A program made the translations under genes and the position numbers. DNA of 64,000 nt, from contig NZ_WFLK01000002.1 of NCBI RefSeq assembly GCF_009208565.1, forward strand, positions 310,001-374,000, in the 5' to 3' direction. The notes under the pieces are model-generated. The model did not search any database. It saw only the letters and a list, made by a program, of their open reading frames with translations, and was not told the origin of the DNA. Shown here piece by piece: positions 16,981 through 25,674 of the stretch; within the stretch, counting starts at the first letter, position 1; the number at the start of each line of letters is the position of its first letter. This DNA comes from Janthinobacterium aquaticum (GTDB lineage Bacteria; Pseudomonadota; Gammaproteobacteria; Burkholderiales; Burkholderiaceae_D).

Positions 16981-18093
16981 TTAGATGACCACCAGTTCGC
17001 CTTCGATGGCGCCGGCCTGGTCGAGTGCCTGCAGGATCGCCATGATGTCGTCGGGCGAAGCACCCAGGCTGTTGACGACGTCGACAATCGCCTGCAGCTT
17101 GGCGCCGGCAGGCCACAGGAACATATTGCCGTTGCCCTGGTCGACCGAGACTTTTGACTGCGGCGTGACAGTGGTCTGGCCACGGCCCAGCGGTGCCGGC
17201 TGGCTGACGGCCGAACTTTCCGAAATGACCACCTTGAGCGCGCCATGCGTGACCGCTGCCGCTTTCACGCGCAGGCCTTCGGCGATCACCACCGTGCCGG
17301 TGCGCGAATTGAACACCACCTTGGGCGTGTCGGCGCCGACATCGACGCTGAGCGCTTCCAGCTTGGCCATGAAGGCTACGCGCTGGGTCGGGTTTTCCGG
17401 CGCCAGTACTTCCACGCTGGTGGCGTCGCTGGTGGTGGCTACCGCGCCGAAGCGACGGTTGACGGCCTCGACAATGTTGATGGCCGTTTCGAAATGCGGA
17501 CGGCGCAAATTGAGCGTCACGGTCGGCTTGCTGGAAAAATCGCTGAGGATTTCACGCTCGATATTGCCGCCATTGGGAATGCGGCCCGACGTTGGGGTAT
17601 TGACCGTGACGGACGAGCCGCTCTTGCCAGTGGCGTTCAGGCCGCCCACCACCACATTGCCCTGCGCCAGCGCATAGACTTCACTGTCGGCGGCGCGCAA
17701 TTCGGTCAGCAGCAGGGTGCCGCCGCGCAGGCTCTTGGCGTCGCCCAGCGAGGACACTGTCACATCAATGGGCTGACCACGGCGATAGCCGGGTGGAAAT
17801 ATGGCGCTGACCATCACTGTGGCGACGTTCTTGCTTTTCGCTTCGGCGCCGTCAGGCAGCTTGACGCCGAACTGCTTGAGCATATTGACCACCGACTGGC
17901 TGGAAAACTTGACCTGGGTGGTGTCGCCGCTGCCGTTCAGGCCGACCACCAGGCCATAGCCGACCAGCGGATTTTCCCGCACGCCTTCGATGCTGACCAG
18001 GTTGCGCAGCACTTGCGCGGCCGTGGCCGGCAGGGCCAGGGCGCACAAGGCGGCCAGCAGGGCGCACGCGGGCAGGGCGGAACGTAATTTCAT
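16981..18093 (-). CDS. flgI: Flagellar P-ring protein FlgI
   Basis: A 370-residue P-ring precursor of standard length. A Sec signal peptide (residues 1-25, hydrophobic core [17 protein letters not shown]) is followed by the highly conserved [20 protein letters not shown] and the C-terminal [19 protein letters not shown] motif. FlgI forms the bushing ring in the peptidoglycan layer around the rod. It lies 9 bases after flgH in the operon. Confidence 0.97.
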   Translation of the reverse strand: MKLRSALPACALLAALCALALPATAAQVLRNLVSIEGVRENPLVGYGLVVGLNGSGDTTQVKFSSQSVVNMLKQFGVKLPDGAEAKSKNVATVMVSAIFPPGYRRGQPIDVTVSSLGDAKSLRGGTLLLTELRAADSEVYALAQGNVVVGGLNATGKSGSSVTVNTPTSGRIPNGGNIEREILSDFSSKPTVTLNLRRPHFETAINIVEAVNRRFGAVATTSDATSVEVLAPENPTQRVAFMAKLEALSVDVGADTPKVVFNSRTGTVVIAEGLRVKAAAVTHGALKVVISESSAVSQPAPLGRGQTTVTPQSKVSVDQGNGNMFLWPAGAKLQAIVDVVNSLGASPDDIMAILQALDQAGAIEGELVVI

Positions 18094-18102
18094 GATGTCA
18101 CC

Positions 18103-18774
18103 TTAGAACGGCATCCATGGACCGACGAAAAAGCGTGTCAGCCAGCCTGGAGTATTAGCTTCGGCCAGGGTGCCCTGGCCGGAATAGGCGATGCGCGCGT
18201 TGGCGATGCGCAGCGACGAGACCTGGTTGTTCGAATCGATATCGGCGGCGCGCAGGTAGCCGCGCAGGCGCACGAATTCTTCGCCCTGGTTCAGCGTCAG
18301 GGTTTTTTCTCCCTGTACCCGCAGCAAACCGTTCGGCAGCACTTCCTGCACGATCACGGTAATGGCGCCGGACAGTGCATTTTGCTGGGTGCTGGTCGAG
18401 TCGCCGGCGAAGTTGCGGTCGGCCGACAGGTCGATACCGGTCTTGGGAAAGGTCTTGCCGAGGATATTGGCCGCCTGCACGCCCACCGACGAACCCTTGT
18501 TGAAGGAGGTGCCGGCTTTCTTGCTGGCCTGGGTGGTTTCCTGCAGCGCTACCGTGACCACGTCGCCGACGCGAAAGGCGCGGCTGTCGGACGTGAGCGA
18601 CATGCCGCCATCGGCGCGGAAGACGCCGCCGGCCACGCCGGTGCGGCTGCTGCCGCGCGGCGCCACCAGCGGCTCTTCGGAAAATGTCGGGGCCACCGGC
18701 GCTGGTGGCTTGCTGGCGCAGCCGGCCATCGCCAGTACCGCGACCATCCCCAGAGCGTTGCTGATCGCGCGCAT
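18103..18774 (-). CDS. flgH: Flagellar L-ring lipoprotein FlgH
   Basis: A 223-residue L-ring protein with an N-terminal lipoprotein signal (hydrophobic core then MAGC at about residues 16-19). Family motifs include RVGDVVTVALQE, NALSGAITVIVQEVLPNGLLRVQGEKTL and VRLRGYLRAADIDSNNQV. It forms the outer-membrane ring of the flagellar basal body. Start and flgG stop overlap (TGATG), showing translational coupling. Confidence 0.96.
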   Translation of the reverse strand: MRAISNALGMVAVLAMAGCASKPPAPVAPTFSEEPLVAPRGSSRTGVAGGVFRADGGMSLTSDSRAFRVGDVVTVALQETTQASKKAGTSFNKGSSVGVQAANILGKTFPKTGIDLSADRNFAGDSTSTQQNALSGAITVIVQEVLPNGLLRVQGEKTLTLNQGEEFVRLRGYLRAADIDSNNQVSSLRIANARIAYSGQGTLAEANTPGWLTRFFVGPWMPF

Positions 18775-19562
18775 CAGCGTGCCGCTTGCGCCAGGTACTG
18801 CAGCATATTATCGGCGGCCGACAGCACCTTGGTGTTCATTTCATAGGTGCGCTGGGCTGCGATCATGTCGACCATCTCTTCGACCACCTGCACGTTCGAG
18901 CCTTCCAGCGCGAATTGCTTGAGCTTGCCCAGGGCGCCGGTGCCCGGATTGCCTTCGGTCGGCGCGCCGCTCGAAGCCGTTTCCTGGAACAGGTTTTCAC
19001 CGAGTGCCAGCAGGCCGGTCGGATTGACAAAGCTCGACAGTGTCAGCTGGCCCAGCTGGGTGCCGGCCACGTTGCCCGGCACGGTGGCCGTGACCATGCC
19101 GTTTTCGCCGATGGTCACGCCCGAGGCGTTGTTCGGCACGGTGATCTGCGGCACCAGCGGCAAGCCCTGGGCATTGACCAGCACGCCGTTTTCATTGATG
19201 CCCAGCTGGCCGGCGCGCGTGTAAGCGGCTTCGCCGTTCGGGCGCAGCACCTGAAGGAAGCCGTTGCCGGTAATGGCCACGTCGAATTCGCGGCTGGTCG
19301 TTTGCAGGCTGCCGGTGGTAAACACCTTTTGCGTGCCGACCATATGCGTGCCGTTACCGAGCTGCACGCCCGATGGCGTCAGGGTATTGTCGGCACGCTG
19401 GGTGCCCGGCTGCTGTTCAACCTGGTAGAACAGATCCTCGAACACCACGCGATCGCGCTTGAAGCCGACCGTATTGACGTTGGCCAGGTTGTTGGCGATG
19501 GCTTGCAGCTTGGCGTCTTGCGCCTGCACGCCGGTCTTGCTGATCCACATTGCTGGATTCAT
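18774..19562 (-). CDS. flgG: Flagellar distal rod protein FlgG
   Basis: A 262-residue distal rod protein, the usual FlgG length. It has the N-terminal rod motif (QAIANNLANVNTVGFKRDRVVFED) and the C-terminal LEGSNVQVVEEMVDMIAAQRTYEMNTKVLSAADNMLQ signature (ANNLAN and NVxxVxEMV elements). It builds the driveshaft passing through the P and L rings. It is followed without a gap by flgH and preceded at 31 bases by flgF. Confidence 0.96.
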   Translation of the reverse strand: MNPAMWISKTGVQAQDAKLQAIANNLANVNTVGFKRDRVVFEDLFYQVEQQPGTQRADNTLTPSGVQLGNGTHMVGTQKVFTTGSLQTTSREFDVAITGNGFLQVLRPNGEAAYTRAGQLGINENGVLVNAQGLPLVPQITVPNNASGVTIGENGMVTATVPGNVAGTQLGQLTLSSFVNPTGLLALGENLFQETASSGAPTEGNPGTGALGKLKQFALEGSNVQVVEEMVDMIAAQRTYEMNTKVLSAADNMLQYLAQAAR

Positions 19563-19593
19563 ATCTTGCTCCTGATTATTTCATCTAGCCGGC

Positions 19594-20322
19594 TTACGCG
19601 CCGAGCAGTCGGTTGCCCGATTCGGTCATCGAATCGCTGGCCTTGAATACTTTCATCTGCAGCTCGAAACTGCGGTTCAGGCTCATGGTGGCCACCATTT
19701 CCTCGACTGCCGAGACGTTGCTGCCTTCGAGGTGGCGGTCGCGCACGCGGATGGTCGGATCGGCCTGCAGATCCTCGCCATTGCGCGCCACGATCAGGCC
19801 CGCTTCATTCTTGGTCAGCTCGGCCGTTTCGGCGTTGACCAGCTTGAGCTTGTCCACCGTCTGCATCTGCGCCGTGCCTGGCACCTGGATTGAAATGGTG
19901 CCGTCGGTACCGATCGACAGGCTGGTGTGCTCGGGAATGTTGATCGGCCCGCCTTCGCCCAGTACCGGACGACCGTTCAGGGTCAGGGCGCCGGTTTCAT
20001 CGAGATCCATGGCGCCGGCGCGCGTGTAGGCCTCGCCGTTTTGCCATTGCACCGTGAGAAAGCCGTTGCCGGTGATCGCCACATCGAGGTCGCGCCCGGT
20101 TTCCTTGATGGCGCCGCTGCGGGTAGTGATGGCGCTCGACTGCGTCTGCGCCATATGGCGGTCGTCGTAGCCGTAACCTTTTTCCGCCTGCTGCGCCGTC
20201 GATACTTCCAGGTTCGCACGAAAGCCGCCTGTTTCGATATTGGCCAGGTTGTTGGCGTGTACCTGTTGTGCCCGCAGGGCACGGTCGGCCCCGCTCATGG
20301 CGGTATAAATCAGTGCATCCAT
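19594..20322 (-). CDS. flgF: Flagellar proximal rod protein FlgF
   Basis: A 242-residue rod protein with the FlgF/G N-terminal motif (VHANNLANIETGGFRANLEVS) and the C-terminal LEGSNVSAVEEMVATMSLNRSFELQMKVF. Its length and its position between flgE and flgG support FlgF. It is a component of the proximal rod exported by the type III apparatus. A 28-bp gap separates it from the flgE stop. Confidence 0.95.
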   Translation of the reverse strand: MDALIYTAMSGADRALRAQQVHANNLANIETGGFRANLEVSTAQQAEKGYGYDDRHMAQTQSSAITTRSGAIKETGRDLDVAITGNGFLTVQWQNGEAYTRAGAMDLDETGALTLNGRPVLGEGGPINIPEHTSLSIGTDGTISIQVPGTAQMQTVDKLKLVNAETAELTKNEAGLIVARNGEDLQADPTIRVRDRHLEGSNVSAVEEMVATMSLNRSFELQMKVFKASDSMTESGNRLLGA

Positions 20323-20350
20323 CGTGCTTTACCCTTAGAAGTATCGGTGC

Positions 20351-21619
20351 TTACAGTGCCTGCATCAGCGACTGCAGCATGGCGTTCTCGGTCGACAGGA
20401 CCTTCGAGTTGGCCTGGTAGTTGCGCTGCGACGTCATCAGGCCGACCAGTTCGGTGGTGATGTCGACGTTCGACTGTTCCAGCGACGCCACCGCCAGCTT
20501 GCCGGCCATGCCCACGCCCGGACGCTCGTACAGCGGTGCGCCGGAAGTGGTCGAGGCGGTCCAGCTGGTGTCGTTGACGGCCGTCAGCGCGCCTTCGTCG
20601 GCAAAGTTGGCCAGTGCGATGGTGCCCACATTCTGCTTTTCGCCGTTGGTGTATTTGGCCACGATCGAGCCGTCTTCGGCCAGTTCCACGCCGGTATAGG
20701 TGCCCGAAGCATAGCCGTCGGACTTGTTGGTCGAGGTGGTGGCTTCGCCGGCGTACTGCGTCGTTTCGGTGTAGTCGAGCTTGAAAGCCAGCGCTGCAGC
20801 GCCCGAATTGGCGATCGGGTCGGCCATGTCGATGCCGTCAAACACCGGCTTCCAGTCCGGGCCCTTGACGGCTGGTGCGGTTGGTATATTGTTGGGTGGG
20901 TTGCCGTTGACGGTGGCCAGTTGGCCATCGGTGCCGAACTTCAGCACCACGCTCGCTGGCGTGGTGGTAACTTTGTCGTCGAGCGTGTAGTGCACGGACA
21001 TGGTGCTGTTGTCGTTCTTGACAAAATACTGGTTCAGCGTGTGCTTGGCGCCCAGCGAGTCATACACCACCGACACCTTGGCGCTGTTGTAGGTCGACAG
21101 ATCGTCCTTGTTAAAGACGCTGGTGGCCGGTTTCGGCGTCCATTCCGACGACATATTGGCCACGTAGGTCAGGTTGCTGGTGGCCTTGGCCGGAATCTGG
21201 CCGGTTGGAATCTTCATGTCGCCCATGGCGCCCAGGGTATTGCTGCCGGCCACGGCGGCGGCGTAGCCTTGCACCATCTTGCCGTTCGAATCGACCAGGT
21301 AGCCGCTGTTGCTGGCGCTGAAAATACCCACGCGGCTGTAGGTCAGGGTGTTCTGTGCATCGCGGCTGACGAAGTAGCCGCGGCCATCGATGGCCGCGTC
21401 GAGCGAACGGCCGGTGTTGAGCACGCCGCCGTTGACGCTCATGCTTTGCGTGGTCGAGCCGATTTCCACGCCGGTGGCGCGCGAGCCTGCGTACATCGAC
21501 GAGAAGTTGGCGCGGCTGCTGCGGAAACCGTAGGTACCGGCATTGGCGATATTATTACTGGAGGCGGTCAGCTGCTGGTTGATGGCCTGGATGCCGGACA
21601 GTGCGATATCGAAACTCAT
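20351..21619 (-). CDS. flgE: Flagellar hook protein FlgE
   Basis: A 422-residue hook protein. The N-terminus has SGIQAINQQLTASSNNIANAGTYGFR and the C-terminus LEQSNVDITTELVGLMTSQRNYQANSKVLSTENAMLQ. The outer part is Thr/Ser/Gly-rich as in other FlgE D2 domains. It polymerises under the FlgD cap into the hook, with length set by FliK. The start follows a Shine-Dalgarno-like AAAGGA about 8 bases upstream. Confidence 0.96.
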   Translation of the reverse strand: MSFDIALSGIQAINQQLTASSNNIANAGTYGFRSSRANFSSMYAGSRATGVEIGSTTQSMSVNGGVLNTGRSLDAAIDGRGYFVSRDAQNTLTYSRVGIFSASNSGYLVDSNGKMVQGYAAAVAGSNTLGAMGDMKIPTGQIPAKATSNLTYVANMSSEWTPKPATSVFNKDDLSTYNSAKVSVVYDSLGAKHTLNQYFVKNDNSTMSVHYTLDDKVTTTPASVVLKFGTDGQLATVNGNPPNNIPTAPAVKGPDWKPVFDGIDMADPIANSGAAALAFKLDYTETTQYAGEATTSTNKSDGYASGTYTGVELAEDGSIVAKYTNGEKQNVGTIALANFADEGALTAVNDTSWTASTTSGAPLYERPGVGMAGKLAVASLEQSNVDITTELVGLMTSQRNYQANSKVLSTENAMLQSLMQAL

Positions 21620-21683
21620 GGTGCATTCCTTTAGTGAAGGACGGGTTTAATCGGGTTGAAAAGCAATGGGCGTTACAGGCACA

Positions 21684-22337
21684 TCAGGAAGTTTTGCCGT
21701 TGAATCCGGTAATCGCACCAGGGCTGACTTCACCGAGGTTGGCGACGTTGAGGATCATGCTGCCGCTGGCCGACAGGCGCACGCTCGACAGCTTGCCGGC
21801 GATGTCGATCGACGGTTTTTCATTGCTGCTGGTGCTGACCGACATGGTGTAGGTGTCTGCCGGCAGGCCCAGCGCTTGCGGATCGATGCTAAAAGGCACG
21901 GTGCCGGCCGACTTGGCGCCCAGCTCGATCGTGTATTCCTTGTCGTTGCTGCCCTTTAAGGTCAGGGTGGTCTTGCTGCTGTTCGAGGACAGCGCCATGG
22001 TGCCATTGACCTTGCTGCTGTCGAGTTGCACGCTGCTGGTGTTGACCATCACTTCCGAGCCTACCTGGGCGCCCAGCGCCAGTACCTGCATGCTTTGCAG
22101 CACGCTGGCGTTGGCGCTGGTCAGCGTGGACAGGTTCTGCATCGCCTCGGTCTGTGCCTGCTGCGTCAGTTGATTGACGAACTGGCTGGGATCGGTTGGC
22201 GAGAGCGGGTCCTGGTTGCGGATCTGGGCCACCAGCAGCTTGGTAAACATGTCCTGGGTGGCATTGTTTTGCGAGGCAACGGTATTGCTGGTGCTGCCAT
22301 TGCTGCTGGTATTGTTTGTAAAGAGGGATGTTTCCAT
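21684..22337 (-). CDS. flgD: Flagellar hook cap protein FlgD
   Basis: A 217-residue hook-scaffolding protein. The N-terminal FlgD signature is TQDMFTKLLVAQIRNQDPLSPTDPSQFVNQLTQQAQTEAM, followed by the Tudor/FnIII-like C-terminal half. It caps the growing hook and is discarded when HAPs assemble. Residues 1-25 are Ser/Asn/Thr-rich. A 64-bp spacer separates it from flgE; flgC lies 3 bases upstream. Confidence 0.95.
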   Translation of the reverse strand: METSLFTNNTSSNGSTSNTVASQNNATQDMFTKLLVAQIRNQDPLSPTDPSQFVNQLTQQAQTEAMQNLSTLTSANASVLQSMQVLALGAQVGSEVMVNTSSVQLDSSKVNGTMALSSNSSKTTLTLKGSNDKEYTIELGAKSAGTVPFSIDPQALGLPADTYTMSVSTSSNEKPSIDIAGKLSSVRLSASGSMILNVANLGEVSPGAITGFNGKTS

Positions 22338-22340
22338 GGC

Positions 22341-22757
22341 TTATGCTTCACCTAATTTGAGGAGCGACTGCTGCATCGACTTGATGCGGCCCAACACTTC
22401 GACATTGGTCTCGAAGGCGCGCGAGGCCGACATCATGTCGGTCATCTCTGCCACCTGGTTGACGTTCGGGTAGTACACCATGCCGTCGGCGTCGGCCATC
22501 GGGTGGCCCGGCTCATACACCTTGCGCAGCGGCTCGTCGCTTTCCACCACGTCAAGCACCTGTACCCGACCACCGGCGCCGGTGGCGCCAGCGCCGTCCA
22601 TCACGGTGCCGAACACCGGCTTGCGCGCGCGGTAGGTTTCGCCCTCGGAGCCAGCGACTGACTCGGCATTGGCCAGGTTGCTGGCGATGGTATTCAAGCG
22701 CACGGTCTGCGCTGCCATGGCCGAGCCGGCAATCTTGGAAATATCCTGGAAGCTCAT
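22341..22757 (-). CDS. flgC: Flagellar proximal rod protein FlgC
   Basis: A 138-residue FlgC of standard length, with the rod motif TVRLNTIASNLANAESVAGSEGETYRARKPVF and the C-terminal VNQVAEMTDMMSASRAFETNVEVLGRIKSMQQSLLKLG. It forms part of the proximal rod with FlgB and FlgF. It is 8 bases after flgB. Confidence 0.96.
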   Translation of the reverse strand: MSFQDISKIAGSAMAAQTVRLNTIASNLANAESVAGSEGETYRARKPVFGTVMDGAGATGAGGRVQVLDVVESDEPLRKVYEPGHPMADADGMVYYPNVNQVAEMTDMMSASRAFETNVEVLGRIKSMQQSLLKLGEA

Positions 22758-22765
22758 GCTGGTCC

Positions 22766-23128
22766 TTATTGTCCGGTAATGGCTTTGTTGAGCCCGCGCA
22801 GCTTCATGTTGATGAAGGTCAGGCTGGTCTGGAAGTCGGTGGCGTTCTGCGAGAATGCCGCCTGCTCCACGCCGATTTCGACAGTATTGCCGTCACGGCT
22901 GGGGTGGTAGGGGACGCGGTACAGGGCCGTCGCATCGTCGTCAGTCGACAGCATGCCGGCCTCATTGTTCTGCAGTTGCTGCAAGGCGCTGCCGAAATCC
23001 ATATCCATGGCCTGGAAGCCCGGCGTATTTTCGTTGGCAATGTTGGCTGCCAGCACGCGCGTGCGGTCGGCGCGCAGCGCCAGCGTATCGGCGTGCACAC
23101 CGAGTGCGTCCTTGAAATTGATCCCCAT
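22766..23128 (-). CDS. flgB: Flagellar proximal rod protein FlgB
   Basis: A 120-residue rod protein opening the flgB-L operon. It has the FlgB N-terminal signature (LRADRTRVLAANIANENTPGFQAMDMDF) and a typical C-terminal helix. Two in-frame ATGs exist. I choose the second (23126-23128) because the AAAGGA ribosome site is then five bases upstream, whereas it abuts the first. The gene is divergent from flgA, as is standard for class II flagellar operons. Confidence 0.95.
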   Translation of the reverse strand: MGINFKDALGVHADTLALRADRTRVLAANIANENTPGFQAMDMDFGSALQQLQNNEAGMLSTDDDATALYRVPYHPSRDGNTVEIGVEQAAFSQNATDFQTSLTFINMKLRGLNKAITGQ

Positions 23129-23202
23129 GGTCATCCTTTGTATTGAATTCGATCGTGCTACGGCAGTTCAGGCAGAAAATACTGTGTCAGCAGAAAAATC
23201 CC

Positions 23203-23243
23203 TGCCGCTTCATCTTGACGCATGTTAAGGTCATGCCGCTTCA
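23203..23243. promoter_or_regulatory. Directly repeated TGCCGCTTCA boxes between flgB and flgA
   Basis: The 10-base word TGCCGCTTCA occurs twice (23203-23212 and 23234-23243) in the same orientation with a 31-base period, about three helical turns, inside the 137-bp divergent flgB/flgA promoter region. Phased direct repeats in such a position suggest a binding site for an activator or repressor. I cannot match it to a named regulator. The functional role is inference; chance occurrence of one 10-mer repeat in 137 bp is unlikely but not impossible. Confidence 0.35.
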
Positions 23244-23256
23244 GTATCTTTGAAAA

Positions 23257-23280
23257 AGGTTAGCAATGAGGTTAGCAATG
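23257..23280 (+). repeat. Perfect 12-bp tandem duplication spanning the flgA ribosome site and start codon
   Basis: AGGTTAGCAATG occurs twice back to back (23257-23268 and 23269-23280). Each copy contains an AGG ribosome-binding core and an ATG six bases later, so flgA has two identical in-frame start sites four codons apart. The unit is a multiple of three, so the reading frame is kept. It looks like a recent slippage duplication. Confidence 0.8.
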
Positions 23281-24030
23281 AATTATTTCAACAGTTTTAC
23301 AGCCAGCTTCCGGAGACCTAGCGCACTGCTCCCCGGCCTTTTTTTGCTGACCAGCCTCTATAGTAGTGCAGGTCGGGCCGAATTGCCAGCCGACAATATC
23401 TTTTTACAGGTCGAACAACTGGCACGTGAGCACTTGGCGCAACAGGCGGCCTCCGCAGGGCTGCTGGAGCCCTTATTCGAGATCACTGTTGTCAAAAACT
23501 CACGCGTCATTCCGCCGTGCGCCAAGCCGGTGGCAATCGAGGCGCAGGATAGCCGCTCACTGCAGCGCATGCGCTTCGTGGCCAGCTGCCCGGTGCCCGG
23601 CGGCTGGCGCTACGAGATGCTGGCGCGCGCCGTGGTGACTGCCAAGGTGGTAGTGACCACGGCGCCGGTGACCGCCAATACGCCGTTGCAAGCTGGCGAC
23701 ATAACGCTGGCGCGGCGCGATGTGACGCTGATCAGCGACAGTGTTTCCTCGATACCGGCGGTGGTGGCACAGTCGAGCCGGCGCAGCCTGCGTGCGGGCG
23801 AGGTGTTGCGTGAAGGTCAACTCGCTTCGCCGGTGCTGGTCAAGAGCGGCAGCGCGGTCAACATTGTGGCGCACCGGGAACAGATTCAGGTCAGCATGGC
23901 CGGCGAAGCCATGGATGCGGGCGCGGCAGGGGAGGTGATAAGGGTGCGCAATGCCAGCAGCGGCACCATTATCCGGGCGCGCGTGCTGGAAACTGGCCTG
24001 GTTGAGCCGGCTGATATTGGTGGGAAATAA
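23266..24030 (+). CDS. flgA: Flagellar P-ring assembly chaperone FlgA
   Basis: A 254-residue periplasmic chaperone for FlgI. A signal peptide (hydrophobic ALLPGLFLLTSLYSSAGRA) is followed by the FlgA architecture: an N-terminal wing domain and a C-terminal SAF domain (NTPLQAGDITLARRDV, SRRSLRAGEVLREGQLASPVLVKSGSAVNIVA). The start could be 23266 or 23278, because the ribosome site and ATG are tandemly duplicated; I list the first. It is the only plus-strand gene between flgL and fliM and is divergent from flgB. Confidence 0.94.
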   Translation: MRLAMNYFNSFTASFRRPSALLPGLFLLTSLYSSAGRAELPADNIFLQVEQLAREHLAQQAASAGLLEPLFEITVVKNSRVIPPCAKPVAIEAQDSRSLQRMRFVASCPVPGGWRYEMLARAVVTAKVVVTTAPVTANTPLQAGDITLARRDVTLISDSVSSIPAVVAQSSRRSLRAGEVLREGQLASPVLVKSGSAVNIVAHREQIQVSMAGEAMDAGAAGEVIRVRNASSGTIIRARVLETGLVEPADIGGK

Positions 24031-24054
24031 CCGGGATGATGGGTAATGCCGCGC

Positions 24055-24150
24055 AGGTCGGATTAGGCCTGCAAGGTCGTAATCCGACAACATGGTTGGC
24101 GTCAAAGGTGTTGTCGGATTACGCCTGGCTGCGCCAGGCTAATCCGACCT
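24055..24150. repeat. Paired palindromic REP/BIME-like element, copy 1
   Basis: Two facing palindromic units, AGGTCGGATTA...TAATCCGACAA (24055-24090) and TTGTCGGATTA...TAATCCGACCT (24111-24150), are joined by a short spacer. The same composite occurs at 45436-45530, where only the loops and spacer differ. Both copies sit between convergent genes (here flgA and the glucosaminidase gene), a typical REP/BIME location. They would form stable hairpins in either transcript and may act as a bidirectional transcript end or RNA stabiliser. Confidence 0.85.
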
Positions 24151-24164
24151 ACGCGCTATTTGGC

Positions 24165-24932
24165 TCAGTCTTTGGCGGTGCGCTGCAGCCGGCTGGCCAA
24201 CTGGCCCAGCTTGCTTGCGTAGTTGGGGTCGGTGGCGTAGCCGCCGCGCGCCAGGCCCTGTGCAAATGCGTGGGCGTCGCTGCCGGTGTGCAGCGCGGCG
24301 CGGTAGCGCGGGTTGTCGATCAGTATTTGGGCATAATCGCGAAACGCGCTGGCCTGGTCGGGATAGCTGCGGAAACGCTCGGTCTTTTTCAGCGGCGAGC
24401 CGCTGCCATCGGCGTATTCGGTGGTCAGGGCGTCGGCTACCTCGCCCTGCCATTTGCCGCCGGCCTTGATGCCGAACAGGTTGTTGGTGTCGGCACCGCC
24501 GCCCTGGCGCAGCGGACGCTGGCCCCAGCCCGACTCGAGCGCGGCATGGGCTGCGATGATTTCAGGCGCCACGCCCAGGCGCGCACCGGCTTCTTCGGTC
24601 CACGGCTTGATGGACGAGAGGAACTGTTGCTGGACTTCCCCAATCTCGCCGCCCTGGCTGATGGCGCCCAGCACGTTGCCTGGCGAAGTCTTGTCCAGGT
24701 AGGCGCGTCCCTGTGGCGTCAGGTCCGGCACGCTGGCGCCGCCGCCTTGCTCGATAAAGCGCGCCACTTCGCCCTGCACTTGCTGGAACACGCTGCCAAA
24801 GCCGCCGGTCGAGGCCGTTGCCTGCGTGGCTTGCATATTGCTTTGTACCGGCGCGGTGGCACCCGTTGCGCTGGTGGCAGCCAGGGCACGCATGTTGCTG
24901 GCGGTGCTGGCAAAAAAATCAGGCTGGCGCAT
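24165..24932 (-). CDS. Stand-alone flagellar peptidoglycan hydrolase (FlgJ C-terminal glucosaminidase type)
   Basis: A 255-residue protein with a disordered Ala/Thr-rich N-terminus (1-55) and a glucosaminidase/muramidase domain of the FlgJ C-terminal type. It carries APEIIAAHAALESGWGQRP (catalytic Glu in ALESGWG), NLFGIKAGGKWQG, the FRSYPDQASAFRDYAQIL segment and YATDPNYASKLGQL. It supplies the wall-cutting activity missing from the short FlgJ at 16585. It is the last gene of the motAB-flgMN transcript and overlaps flgN by 14 bases. No Sec signal is evident, so export by the flagellar system is likely. Confidence 0.9.
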   Translation of the reverse strand: MRQPDFFASTASNMRALAATSATGATAPVQSNMQATQATASTGGFGSVFQQVQGEVARFIEQGGGASVPDLTPQGRAYLDKTSPGNVLGAISQGGEIGEVQQQFLSSIKPWTEEAGARLGVAPEIIAAHAALESGWGQRPLRQGGGADTNNLFGIKAGGKWQGEVADALTTEYADGSGSPLKKTERFRSYPDQASAFRDYAQILIDNPRYRAALHTGSDAHAFAQGLARGGYATDPNYASKLGQLASRLQRTAKD

Positions 24933-25359
24933 AAGTATCTTCCTCGCCGTTCAGTACGCGCTGCATGGTGGTAAATTGTTCGGTCAGCAAGGTGCCGTTA
25001 CGGATATTGCGGCGTTTGCATTCGGCCACCATCGCTTCAAGCGCAGCCCAGTTGGCCAGCGCTGTTGCGCGCGTGGTCTCTGGCAACAGCGCAAAAAACT
25101 GTTGCATATCGGGGCTCGGGCCGAGCAGGGCGGTTACCAGCGTGACGCGCTGGCGCCGGCGCGCCTCGATGACGGCGACTGCGGCAACCACCTGGTCGGC
25201 CAGCACCTTGAGCTGCGCCGTCTGGTGGCGCAGCACGGCCTGGAATTGTTCTTCCAGCAAAGCCTGCAACTCGACATAAGCGGCGCCGTCTTCGGCGATG
25301 CCCTGCAGTACCCGCTCCACGGCTTGCAGGCGCGTGATGCCTTTGCGTGGCGCGTTCAT
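24919..25359 (-). CDS. flgN: FlgN-family export chaperone
   Basis: A 146-residue, almost all-helical FlgN-type protein (AVERVLQGIAEDGAAYVELQALLEEQFQAVLRH, then long heptad helices). FlgN binds the C-termini of FlgK and FlgL and delivers them to the export gate. It overlaps flgM by 4 bases. The assignment rests on size, helical pattern and position after flgM, since FlgN sequences diverge quickly. Confidence 0.85.
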   Translation of the reverse strand: MNAPRKGITRLQAVERVLQGIAEDGAAYVELQALLEEQFQAVLRHQTAQLKVLADQVVAAVAVIEARRRQRVTLVTALLGPSPDMQQFFALLPETTRATALANWAALEAMVAECKRRNIRNGTLLTEQFTTMQRVLNGEEDTYAPA

Positions 25360-25658
25360 GCGTCGTTGCCGTGAAAGCGCTGGATCAGGCCGGCGATCTT
25401 CGATGGGTCGAACGGCAGTTCGCCCCTGGCCAGCATATCGCGCAGTTGCGCCACGCGCTCGTGATCGATTTCATCGGGCATGGCGCGCAGCGCCGCCATG
25501 GCCGGCTGCAACACGGCCGACTGCAGTTCGCCGCCAGCCGCCGAGCCGCCATTGACGGCGCCCGCCGCGCCATGCGCCGCGAGCGCTTCTGTTGGCGCAA
25601 CGGCGTCACTGCGCACGGTAGCGCCGGCCGCACCGGCGGCGCCAGAGGAAATTTTCAT
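25356..25658 (-). CDS. flgM: Anti-sigma-28 factor FlgM
   Basis: A 100-residue FlgM. The N-terminal half is Ala/Gly-rich and disordered, as needed for export through the flagellar channel; the C-terminal half carries the sigma-28-binding helices (EIDHERVAQLRDMLARGELPFDPSKIAGLIQRF). It inhibits FliA until the hook is complete. I chose the ATG at 25656-25658 with an AAGGGA ribosome site; the frame is open upstream within motB. It lies 16 bases after motB. Confidence 0.92.
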   Translation of the reverse strand: MKISSGAAGAAGATVRSDAVAPTEALAAHGAAGAVNGGSAAGGELQSAVLQPAMAALRAMPDEIDHERVAQLRDMLARGELPFDPSKIAGLIQRFHGNDA

Positions 25659-25674
25659 GCGTTGTCCCTTGCCT

